Shown: one piece after another, positions 6,555 to 13,929 of the stretch
Layout: every line of letters starts with the position of its first letter
How positions within the stretch are numbered: the first letter of the stretch is position 1
Assembly (NCBI GenBank): GCA_041862375.1
Contig: JBGVTE010000117.1
Location: 1 to 18,568 of the forward strand
Source of the DNA: WVZL01 sp041862375
Lineage (GTDB): Bacteria > Acidobacteriota > Aminicenantia > Aminicenantales > Aminicenantaceae
Direction: 5' to 3'
DNA length: 18,568 nt
Position numbers and translations under genes: made by a program
The notes under the pieces: generated by a model
Told to the model about the DNA's origin: nothing
The model's input: the letters and a program-made list of their open reading frames with translations, nothing else
Database searches by the model: none

Positions 6555-7094
6555 CTACTTTGAAGTCAAGTTATCAATCTCCCGCCAAAGAGTATCCAGC
6601 TCCTCCTGGGCTTTATGAGAATTGACCTCCATAATACCTTTGACCGTTGCTAGTCGAAGCCTTAAATCCTCAATTTCATCCTTGACTTCTCCAACAGCTA
6701 CGTCCAATGCATCCTTCAGAACTGAGATAGAGGTATCTAAGTGCTCTAATGACTTATCGACTTCTCTTCGAGAAAGCGCAAGCTTACTGGATATTATCTC
6801 TCCTTTTGCCTTTAATAGAATGCTCATCACCTTCAACTGGTTCGCTTCTTCAACTGCTTTTCCCTCTTTTTCCTTCAGATAAGCCTTCATCTCCATAAGG
6901 TCAGAACTAAGGGAGGAAAGCACTACCTCATATTTTCCCTCAAATTTTTCAAATTTCTCATTCATGTCGTTGAACTTCTGGTCGAACCTGATAATACTTA
7001 AATAGTAACCTGCTCCAAACACCACAACCACCACAATCAGAATAACAAGCAGTATAACAATAATTTTGCCAGGTGGATCTTTTGGCATATTCAT
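6555..7094 (-). CDS. membrane-anchored coiled-coil protein of unknown function
   Basis: A 179-residue protein with a single hydrophobic segment at residues 10-34 (IIVILLVILIVVVVVFGAGY) and a long charged, heptad-like helical region from about 36 to the end. It is probably anchored in the inner membrane with the coiled coil on the other side. I recognise no enzyme motif. The start is supported by AGGAGG 5 nt upstream and by an extended -10 promoter ahead of that. It lies 87 nt after recD2 on the same strand and just before the tRNA. Proteins of this shape can be scaffolds or envelope spacers, but nothing here shows a role. Confidence 0.8.
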   Translation of the reverse strand: MNMPKDPPGKIIVILLVILIVVVVVFGAGYYLSIIRFDQKFNDMNEKFEKFEGKYEVVLSSLSSDLMEMKAYLKEKEGKAVEEANQLKVMSILLKAKGEIISSKLALSRREVDKSLEHLDTSISVLKDALDVAVGEVKDEIEDLRLRLATVKGIMEVNSHKAQEELDTLWREIDNLTSK

Positions 7095-7122
7095 CTTCTC
7101 CTCCTCTGCTTATTAAAAAGCT

Positions 7123-7131
7123 ATTATAACA
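7123..7131 (-). promoter_or_regulatory. extended -10 promoter of the coiled-coil gene
   Basis: On the minus strand the sequence reads TGTTATAAT, a perfect TATAAT with an upstream TGn extension, placed about 30 nt before the start codon. No good -35 hexamer is seen at 16-18 nt, as is common for extended -10 promoters. Confidence 0.5.
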
Positions 7132-7181
7132 TTAATTTATCTACTTATTTCCAACTATTATTACTTGTTTAAGTCTGCTGT

Positions 7182-9341
7182 CTATTGAGCAATCTCTATT
7201 AATCTTTCCTTTAAAAAGCAATTTCTCTTAATTGGTTTATCATTTTTTATTGCAATGTGAAGGGCCTTATAAGAGCCAACGATGACGCTTAACTTTTTCG
7301 CCCTTGTCAGGGCTGTATAGAATAAGTTCCTTTGAAGCATAATGAAATGCTGGGTCAAGAGAGGCATTATGATTGCCTGGTATTCGCTGCCCTGGGATTT
7401 GTGGACTGAGATTGCGTAAGCAAGAGTAATATCACTCATTTCTTCCTTCTCGAAGGCCACCTCTCTTCCATAAAAATTTACGATAATCCTGTACTTTTGC
7501 TTGTCTACGTGAGCTACACGTCCTATATCTCCGTTAAAGATTTCCTTCTCATAATTATTCCTAACCTGCATCACCTTGTCATGCACCCTTATTTCTCGAT
7601 TTCCAACCTTAATTCCCTCTTGATGGGGGTTTAATCTCTGCTGCAGTTCAGCATTCAATCGGTCAACTCCCACTAATCCTTTATACATCGGACTTATTAC
7701 CTGTGTTTGGTGCGAAAAAGGATCCAAGCTGAGTTTCTTTGGGATTCTGAAACAACAGAGATTAATTATTACCTGAAATACCTTTTCCTCATCTTCCTGG
7801 TGAATAAAATAGAAATCTGAGTCTTTTTCTCCTCTTGGTGGATAAATTAGAGATTGACCTTGATTAACGCGATGGGCATTGAGAACAATCAGGCTATCCT
7901 TTTCTTGTCGAAAAATCTCATCCAGTCTCACTACTTCTACTTTTTGAGACTCAATGATATCCCGAAGGAGGTTTCCCGGCCCGACTGACGGTAATTGATC
8001 ATTGTCTCCAACTAAAATAAGATGCATCCGAGAAGTAATGGCTTTTACCAAATGAAACATAAGAGGAAGGTCCACCATAGAAAATTCGTCGACGATTAAA
8101 GCATCTCCGTTAAGCGGATATTTTTCATTCCGCCTGAACATCCCTGAATTAGGATTAAATTCTAATGTCCGATGGATTGTCTTAGCATCTCTGTGAGTTG
8201 CCTCAGATAATCTCTTTGCTGCCCTTCCCGTGGGAGCAGCTAGATGAACTTTTCTATCCCATTTATGAAAAATGTCAACCACAGCTTTAATAATAGTAGT
8301 TTTACCTGTCCCAGGGCCACCAGTTATAACTAATATCTTTTTATTGAAACACTCTTTGATAGCAAGCTTCTGTTTTGGCGAAAATTGAATGGATGATTCT
8401 TCCTCTACTTCAGAAATAGCTTTTTCTACATCAAAAGGTGGAGTTAAAAAAGGAAAAGACGCTAATTTATGGAGGGATTTGACAATCTCATCCTGAGCTT
8501 GATAGAAAAAAGGAATATAGACAGCGAAGTCAGAGTTTACCTCCTCCGATATGACTAATTTCAGTCTCTTTAGTCCATCGAGGGCTTCCTTCATTTTCTC
8601 AGGATCAATCCCTAATTCTTTCTGGCAGTTTTTCTCCAAATCCTTTTGAAAAGAAAAAACATGTCCCTGCTCATTGTCCTTCTCAAGGAGGTAGAGAAGG
8701 AAGGCTTTTACCCTTTCAATAGAGGAGGGATCCATTCCTAACTTAAGTGCAATCTGGTCTGCAGTCTTAAAACCAATGCCCCAAATATCAAGGCAGAGTT
8801 GGTAGGGATTTGTTTTCAGAACCTGGAAAGACTTCTCTCGGTATCGATTATAAATTTTTGTAGCTAAATTAGTGGAAACATTATGCTCCTGAAGGAATAT
8901 GATAAGGTCACGTATTTCTTGATGTTCAGCCCAAGCTTTATTTATTTCCTCTAGTTTGGCAGAACCTACTCCTTCAACATTTTTCAACTTTTCTGGCTCT
9001 TTAGAAAGAATATCAATAGTCTTTGTCCCGAACTTTTTTACTATTCTACGAGCCAACACAGGTCCTATCCCCCTTATCAATCCGGAAGAGAGAAATCTTT
9101 CTATTCCCTTCACTGAAGAAGGCAACACTGGAAGAAAATGCTCAACCCGAAATTGCTGTCCAAACTTAGGATTAATCTCCCATGTTCCTTTTATTTTCAA
9201 CACTTCACCTGGAGTAAGAGGCGGAAAGGAACCGACAACAGTCAGAGACTGACCATTCTCGAGAATGAATTTGCAGACTGTGTAACCGGTATCAGGACTG
9301 TAGAATATTATTCGCTCAATCGTCCCTTCAAAATAATCCAT
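7182..9341 (-). CDS. recD2: RecD2-type ATP-dependent DNA helicase
   Basis: A 719-residue superfamily 1B helicase of the RecD2/RecD-like group, which unwinds DNA 5'-3' in bacteria independently of RecBC. An N-terminal OB-like region (residues 1-70) is followed by helix-hairpin-helix segments (IRGIGPVLA at 89-97, VEGVGSAKL at 122-130, IWGIGFKTA at 186-194). The motor has Walker A GGPGTGKTT (341-349), APTGRAAKRL (369-378), Walker B LIVDEFSMVD (415-424), GDNDQLPSVG (445-454), YAISVHKSQGSEY (642-654) and the arginine-finger motif FYTALTRAK (674-682). All motor motifs are intact and the length is typical. The start has no clear ribosome site; ATG 9341 is chosen because the N-terminal DYFEGTIERIIF matches the usual family start. 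It lies 79 nt after the SAM-hydrolase gene on the same strand. Confidence 0.95.
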   Translation of the reverse strand: MDYFEGTIERIIFYSPDTGYTVCKFILENGQSLTVVGSFPPLTPGEVLKIKGTWEINPKFGQQFRVEHFLPVLPSSVKGIERFLSSGLIRGIGPVLARRIVKKFGTKTIDILSKEPEKLKNVEGVGSAKLEEINKAWAEHQEIRDLIIFLQEHNVSTNLATKIYNRYREKSFQVLKTNPYQLCLDIWGIGFKTADQIALKLGMDPSSIERVKAFLLYLLEKDNEQGHVFSFQKDLEKNCQKELGIDPEKMKEALDGLKRLKLVISEEVNSDFAVYIPFFYQAQDEIVKSLHKLASFPFLTPPFDVEKAISEVEEESSIQFSPKQKLAIKECFNKKILVITGGPGTGKTTIIKAVVDIFHKWDRKVHLAAPTGRAAKRLSEATHRDAKTIHRTLEFNPNSGMFRRNEKYPLNGDALIVDEFSMVDLPLMFHLVKAITSRMHLILVGDNDQLPSVGPGNLLRDIIESQKVEVVRLDEIFRQEKDSLIVLNAHRVNQGQSLIYPPRGEKDSDFYFIHQEDEEKVFQVIINLCCFRIPKKLSLDPFSHQTQVISPMYKGLVGVDRLNAELQQRLNPHQEGIKVGNREIRVHDKVMQVRNNYEKEIFNGDIGRVAHVDKQKYRIIVNFYGREVAFEKEEMSDITLAYAISVHKSQGSEYQAIIMPLLTQHFIMLQRNLFYTALTRAKKLSVIVGSYKALHIAIKNDKPIKRNCFLKERLIEIAQ

Positions 9342-9420
9342 AAGACACTACTATTTCGTTTGTCTCGCTTATCTCATTAGGTCTTCTGGTAAATTATAAA
9401 CAGCATCTTATCTCTCATCC

Positions 9421-10221
9421 TTATCTACAGACTATTTTTACCTCATCACCAGGTTGGGCTTTTATTTTTTCTGATACCGAGGTTTCTCTTGAAGCAATTT
9501 CTATATAACCTAGACTCCCCACCAGAAAAATTACCTCTCCCCTTTTTCCCTGGGAATAATTCTCTACATAAGATTCAACCTCTTTATTCTTCACCAAAAG
9601 AACAAGCTTATTCTTCTTTGATTTTTCCAATAACTGATTCACCATTTTTACATGTATGTTGGTAATCAGATTTCCAAATTTATCTTTATACACAATAGCG
9701 CCTGCAATTCCATCTTTTATCCACTGGGCCTTTAGATTTTCGAGTTTTTTGAAATCTCTAACAAGCGGCCCGAATTCCTCCGGGGCAATCCCCTTTGAAA
9801 GCCAGGCTGCGGCAGGAGCCATTTTGTCTCGGCCTTCAAAAGTCTTACTTCGCCTTTCAAGAAAAAATTTCTTATTGGTGATTTTTCTCATCTGCAAAAC
9901 TTCTTCTGACTCAAGAACAAGACTTAAAACTCCGTTGTCAGGAGCTATAAAAAAGTGATTTCTCGTTTCTACTAAAAGGATTTTCCGAGACGAACCAACT
10001 CCGGGATCGATGATTACCAAAAAAATAGTCTTCGAGGGAAAATACTTATAGCAGGAGAGAAGAATAAATGATCCTCGCAGGATATCAAAGGAAGGAACTT
10101 GATGTGTAATATCAATAGTGATGACTGAGGGATTTATGCGGGAAATAACTGCTTTAAGGGATGCAACAAAAAAGTCATCCCCGCCAAAATCAGTAACAAG
10201 AGCAATAAAGGGATTCTTCAC
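9421..10221 (-). CDS. SAM hydrolase / SAM hydroxide adenosyltransferase family (DUF62)
   Basis: A 266-residue member of the DUF62 family, whose characterised enzymes split S-adenosylmethionine to adenosine and methionine using water. Family signatures seen are LVTDFGGDDFFVASLK (residues 8-23), DITH (37-40), DPGVGSSRK (72-80), APDNGVLS (93-100), TFEGRDKMAPAAAWL (127-141) and YKDKFGNLITNI (178-189). In characterised hydrolases the FHGRD motif supplies the histidine of an Asp-Arg-His triad; here it reads FEGRD, so E129 (9835-9837) replaces His. D72 and R79 of the triad appear to be kept. The gene starts with GTG and lacks a clear ribosome site. A promoter-like pair lies immediately upstream. Its neighbours, recD2 and a coiled-coil protein, do not suggest a pathway. 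Confidence 0.88.
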   Translation of the reverse strand: MKNPFIALVTDFGGDDFFVASLKAVISRINPSVITIDITHQVPSFDILRGSFILLSCYKYFPSKTIFLVIIDPGVGSSRKILLVETRNHFFIAPDNGVLSLVLESEEVLQMRKITNKKFFLERRSKTFEGRDKMAPAAAWLSKGIAPEEFGPLVRDFKKLENLKAQWIKDGIAGAIVYKDKFGNLITNIHVKMVNQLLEKSKKNKLVLLVKNKEVESYVENYSQGKRGEVIFLVGSLGYIEIASRETSVSEKIKAQPGDEVKIVCR

Positions 10222-10229
10222 TCTATAAT

Positions 10230-10258
10230 ATCTTATTCCAATATTTATATTCGGTCAA
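10230..10258 (-). promoter_or_regulatory. candidate promoter of the SAM-hydrolase gene
   Basis: On the minus strand, TTGACC (10258-10253), 17 nt, then TAAGAT (10235-10230). The predicted transcription start would be within a few bases of the GTG codon at 10221, leaving almost no leader. This fits the absence of a ribosome binding site. The -10 matches consensus at only 4 of 6 positions. Confidence 0.35.
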
Positions 10259-10411
10259 CTTCAATGAGGGAAGTATCTATTGTGGGGACAGCCAATTCTC
10301 CAACCTGTTTTTTAATAGTACGATCGGTTAAAAGTGAAGTTAGTAGCATTAAAAATTCAAATTATGAAAGTTATGAAAGCCTGACCCCATTGTTGACGGG
10401 GGGAGGAAATA

Positions 10412-12085
10412 ATGATAATTTTTCTGTGGATGAAGCTTCTCAAAGCTTTCACTAATTCCTTGGCAAGCAGTGTCTTTTTCTGCATTCTTCTTTCTCTTCT
10501 CATTTACAACCTGAACATCAATCTAAACTTTAAGTTCTCTTTTTTTGCTCAATTGACTCTTACATTAGTTTTAAGCTATGGCCTTATAATATTCATCGCA
10601 TGCTTTATTGTATTTTTCTTATTCCAGTTTTTTTTCGACAAAAAAATTAAAATCGCAATAATATCTCCATCCTTTCTCTCAATCAGTTTTTCTTTCATCC
10701 TCTTTCTCTTTCTGCTAATTTTCATGACAAATTACAAATACTTTCTCTCTGTCTTTAGTGCAGAAACAAGTTCTCGCCTTAAGAGTCAAATGATTATTTT
10801 CCTTTTTGTGGCTGTTTTGGGTTTGATAATTTTTTACGTATTCTATCGCTACCGGAAAAGCCCTCTCTTATTCTGGACCTATTTTGTCCTTCTTGGAATA
10901 GCCTTAGCCTTTGCAGTTCTCATTAGGCTAAATTATCCTCTTCCCTCAAAACCTGCAAAAATTGTTGATACCGAAGTAAAAAAAATCGACAAAAAAATTA
11001 TTATTATTGGCCTCGAGGGATTAAGCTTTGAATTTATCATTCCCCTTATATCTGAGGGGAAACTTCCAAACTTCTCCTGGTTCGTTGAAGAAGGAAGTTG
11101 GGGAAAACTGGAATCCTTTTCACCTAATGAACCTGTTGTCCTCCACAATTCCTTTAATTCGGGAAAATTTCCTTCTAAACATCGTCAAATTTCTCTTTAT
11201 TCTTACCGCCCTCTGTACTGTAAGGATAAGATAGAAGTTGTGCCCCGCTATATCCTCTTCCGGCAATTAATAAGATTCGGACAGCTCAAATCCTCTCCAC
11301 AGAGGCACCATGTATCCAGTTATGTAAAAGATATCTGGGAAATATTCGAAGATAATAAAATTACCTATATAAAAAAAGATTGGCCCTACAAACATGAAAT
11401 CGAAATTCTGTCCGAAAGGGCAGAAAAGTCCTTTATCCAATTTTTCCAAGACCTTCAGTACGAAACAAGCGAGACTTTTCTCATTGCAAAAGAAGCTTTC
11501 TACAAAGATTATGACTGGGAACTTAATGCATACCAAGAAAAGACCGAGAACAAACCTCAGCTGTTCTATTTCTTACTGAATGGCTTGAACATTGTTGAAA
11601 CCTACTTCTATAAATACAGCTTTCCCGATTTATTCGGGAACATAGACCAAGAAGAGATAAACAAGTTTGGTTTAGTCATCGAGAAGTACTACCAGTACTA
11701 TGACCAAATTTTGGGTAAGTATCTGGCGTCACTGAAAGAGGATGAACTTTTAATTGTCTATTCACCCCATGGAATTGAACCACTTCCTCTCTGGAAAAGG
11801 TTCATCGAGTGGATTTTAGGAAACAGGGATGTCTCTGCTTATCATGAACACGCTCCTGAGGGAGCTATCTTATTCTACGGAAAAGGAATAGCAAAGGGAA
11901 AAAATGTTGAGGGAATGAAAATTATTGATGTTGCACCCACAATTCTATACTATCTGGGATTTTCTGTAGGGAGGGATATGGATGGTATAGTAAGGAGTTC
12001 AATATTTAAGAAAGAATTTACTGCAGAGAATCCAATCTCTTACATTTCTTCTTATGAAGAAATTCCCCTAAGAACTCCTCAATAG
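10412..12085 (+). CDS. 5-TM protein with degenerate alkaline-phosphatase-superfamily domain
   Basis: A 557-residue protein with five hydrophobic segments (about 16-34, 47-74, 86-106, 127-145, 151-172) and a soluble domain from 195 on. The soluble part follows the AP-superfamily phosphohydrolase/phosphomutase pattern: IIIIGLEGLSFEFI, LPNFSWFVEEGSWGKL, SGKFPSKH, IVYSPHG, HAPEGAILFYGKGI and IIDVAPTILYYLG. However, several expected active-site residues differ: Asp in GxDG is E202, the nucleophile Thr aligns with N246, the mid-domain D..H pair aligns with N393 and T397, and DHG reads PHG (P452). Only H453 and H480 remain. Five helices plus an outer AP domain recall LtaS/EptA-type transferases. The start is set by GGGAGG 5 nt upstream. 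It may be a non-catalytic envelope protein. It converges with lepB across a 15-nt gap. Confidence 0.75.
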   Translation: MIIFLWMKLLKAFTNSLASSVFFCILLSLLIYNLNINLNFKFSFFAQLTLTLVLSYGLIIFIACFIVFFLFQFFFDKKIKIAIISPSFLSISFSFILFLFLLIFMTNYKYFLSVFSAETSSRLKSQMIIFLFVAVLGLIIFYVFYRYRKSPLLFWTYFVLLGIALAFAVLIRLNYPLPSKPAKIVDTEVKKIDKKIIIIGLEGLSFEFIIPLISEGKLPNFSWFVEEGSWGKLESFSPNEPVVLHNSFNSGKFPSKHRQISLYSYRPLYCKDKIEVVPRYILFRQLIRFGQLKSSPQRHHVSSYVKDIWEIFEDNKITYIKKDWPYKHEIEILSERAEKSFIQFFQDLQYETSETFLIAKEAFYKDYDWELNAYQEKTENKPQLFYFLLNGLNIVETYFYKYSFPDLFGNIDQEEINKFGLVIEKYYQYYDQILGKYLASLKEDELLIVYSPHGIEPLPLWKRFIEWILGNRDVSAYHEHAPEGAILFYGKGIAKGKNVEGMKIIDVAPTILYYLGFSVGRDMDGIVRSSIFKKEFTAENPISYISSYEEIPLRTPQ

Positions 12086-12100
12086 TTGCACTTGTCTCGT

Positions 12101-12802
12101 CTATTTTATAACTTGGAGGATACGTCCCCACCTTGCTTTAGGAAGGAAGTTCAGTATTTTCTTTATCCACTCTCTGAGACTAGTTTTAAGATAAGCTTCT
12201 TTTTCAGCTTTGTAAGAAAAATATATCAGCCAAGGTTTCCCCTTTATATAGCTAAGAGGTAAAAAATTCCAGTATCGACTGTCCATACTGTTATCACGGT
12301 TATCTCCCAATACAAAACAGTGTCCAGGAGGAACAATCACCGGTCCATAATTGTCTCTTATAAAATCATCGTAATGGAAGTATTCGGTCTTTGAATAAAT
12401 CTTGTTATCTCTATGGATTTTATAATCCTCAGGGATTGGCTGATCATTCACATAGACCTGCTTATCTTTTATCTCAACTTTTTCCCCTTCAAGAGCAATC
12501 ACTCGCTTTACAAAATCTTTGGAAAGCTCTTTAGGATATTTAAAAACTACTATGTCATACCTTTCCAGATACTTTCGAGGCATAATCTTCTCTTCAAAGG
12601 AAAAAGCACTATTTGAATACACCAACTTATTAACAAGAAGAAAGTCCCCAACGAGCAATGTGGATTCCATAGAGCCAGTCGGAATCTGAAAGGCTTGTAC
12701 AACAAAAGTCATGACAAAAAAAACAAAGACTGCAGTTTCCGCTATTAATTCAAAATACTCACGGAAAAGACTTTTTTCGCGTTTTTTCTTTTCTTTCATC
12801 AT
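12101..12802 (-). CDS. lepB: signal peptidase I
   Basis: A type I signal peptidase of 233 residues from ATG 12802, which removes signal peptides from proteins leaving the Sec pathway. An N-terminal membrane segment (residues about 17-38) is followed by the catalytic serine motif IPTGSMEST (S44), the general-base lysine in DFVKRVIALEG (K99) and the box E motif GDNRDNSMDSR. One membrane anchor before the catalytic domain is the usual simple arrangement. The frame is open back to a TTG at 12814, but ATG 12802 lies one base after the TGA of the upstream ubiA-like gene (TGAAATGATG) and is preferred; ATG 12799 is also possible. No separate ribosome site is seen, so coupling to the upstream gene is likely. 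A basic C-terminal tail follows the catalytic domain. Confidence 0.93.
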   Translation of the reverse strand: MMKEKKKREKSLFREYFELIAETAVFVFFVMTFVVQAFQIPTGSMESTLLVGDFLLVNKLVYSNSAFSFEEKIMPRKYLERYDIVVFKYPKELSKDFVKRVIALEGEKVEIKDKQVYVNDQPIPEDYKIHRDNKIYSKTEYFHYDDFIRDNYGPVIVPPGHCFVLGDNRDNSMDSRYWNFLPLSYIKGKPWLIYFSYKAEKEAYLKTSLREWIKKILNFLPKARWGRILQVIK

Positions 12803-12803
12803 T

Positions 12804-13712
12804 TCAGAACACAAATGAAATACTTAATATAACTAAAAAAACAAAATTCATCAATATCGTTGATTTAACGGCTGGAATAAAACGTGGCCAGTTCCCCAGA
12901 TTTTTCATACCAACTCGATAAGAAGTGAAAAGCAGTGGCAGAGTAATTAACACTAATAAAGACCACAAGGGCCAACCATTAAAGAGGACTCCTATAAGAA
13001 CAATAACATAACAACTCAAGGCTAGGGTTAAGTATACAAACATGCTTTTCTTAAAGCCGAAGAGAATTACCCAGGTCTTTCTCCCAACTGAGCGGTCTGC
13101 CTCCTCGTCAGCGAACTCATTAATCAGCAGAACAAGCATTGTCAAAATACCTGAAGGAAAAGCTACTGTGAGCGGCCAGAGTGAGGATAATCCTTGAGCT
13201 TGAACATAATAGGATCCGAAAACCATCAAGGGTCCCCACGCTAGGAATATGCCAATCTCTCCAATCCCATAGTTTACTAGCCTCAACGGCAGGCCATTAT
13301 AGCCATAAACAAGAAGAAGTGCAGCTATGCCGATGAATAAGATCACGTTTCCCTTTACAAGTGAATTAAGATGGAGTCCGATAGCAGAACCTAAAACAGC
13401 AAAAAAGACCGAAACAATCAGGGCTTCTCTCGGTTTAACAAAACCATCGAGAACCATCCTGCTTCCTCCAGAAAAAGGTGGTACGGCATTTCTGTTCCGA
13501 GCATCGGTGCCGATTTTAAAATCGAAGTAATCATTGGCTACATTACAGGCAAGATGGAGAAAACAGGCCCCTAGTAGAGTTAAAAGGAATAGTCCCAAAT
13601 TAAATTGCCCTGTTTCCCACCAGGCAAAAGCTGTACCTAAAAAAACAGCCCCAGCTGTGACGACCAGGAAAGGAACTCGTAAAAGGAAAAATAAAGCTTT
13701 TTGTTTTATCAT
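12804..13712 (-). CDS. UbiA-family prenyltransferase, MenA-like
   Basis: A 302-residue integral membrane prenyltransferase with about eight to nine hydrophobic segments. The first Asp-rich motif is NDYFDFKIGTD (residues 60-70) and the second is EFADEEADRSVGRKT (199-213). These bind the prenyl diphosphate through magnesium. The NDYFD form, the following GGSRMVLDG and the overall length are closest to MenA, which prenylates 1,4-dihydroxy-2-naphthoate in menaquinone synthesis. No other menaquinone gene is in the window, so other aromatic acceptors remain possible. AAGG a few bases before ATG 13712 serves as ribosome site. It forms a two-gene transcription unit with lepB, separated by one base, driven by the promoter at 13737-13764. 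Confidence 0.85.
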   Translation of the reverse strand: MIKQKALFFLLRVPFLVVTAGAVFLGTAFAWWETGQFNLGLFLLTLLGACFLHLACNVANDYFDFKIGTDARNRNAVPPFSGGSRMVLDGFVKPREALIVSVFFAVLGSAIGLHLNSLVKGNVILFIGIAALLLVYGYNGLPLRLVNYGIGEIGIFLAWGPLMVFGSYYVQAQGLSSLWPLTVAFPSGILTMLVLLINEFADEEADRSVGRKTWVILFGFKKSMFVYLTLALSCYVIVLIGVLFNGWPLWSLLVLITLPLLFTSYRVGMKNLGNWPRFIPAVKSTILMNFVFLVILSISFVF

Positions 13713-13736
13713 GTTACCTTATTCATAGAAGTTACT

Positions 13737-13764
13737 ATTATAATTTACTCTCATAAATAATCAA
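13737..13764 (-). promoter_or_regulatory. sigma70-like promoter of ubiA-like/lepB
   Basis: On the minus strand, TTGATT (13764-13759), a 16-nt spacer, then a perfect TATAAT (13742-13737). The start codon of the ubiA-like gene is 25 nt beyond the -10, leaving room for a short leader with its AAGG site. Confidence 0.6.
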
Positions 13765-13894
13765 GGGGTACCTATTTCCGTATCTTTTTTTCGTGATATA
13801 AGGTAGTCTTTGTGAATAGCTTCGTTTCAATAATCAGCAATTCAACTTTTGCTAGAACTATCAAATTTTAAAAGTTAATAAAACCTGACTCCAC

Positions 13895-13923
13895 TTGACA
13901 GAAGATGATGATCGAGTTTTACT
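13895..13923 (+). promoter_or_regulatory. candidate promoter of the YchF-like gene
   Basis: A perfect TTGACA (13895-13900), 17 nt, then TTTACT (13918-13923). Transcription would start about at the ATG of 13930, which has no ribosome binding site in front of it. This would give a leaderless mRNA for the YchF-like/tgt/yajC run. Confidence 0.4.
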
Positions 13924-13929
13924 AATGTT

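Noticed and set aside
8956..9380. Plus-strand frames of 98 and 80 codons
   Set aside because: Antisense shadows of the recD2 N-terminal region, whose minus-strand protein has clear family motifs.
12086..12100. Bidirectional terminator between the AP-domain gene and lepB
   Set aside because: The 15-nt gap and adjoining coding ends hold no visible stem-loop; termination must be elsewhere or factor-dependent.
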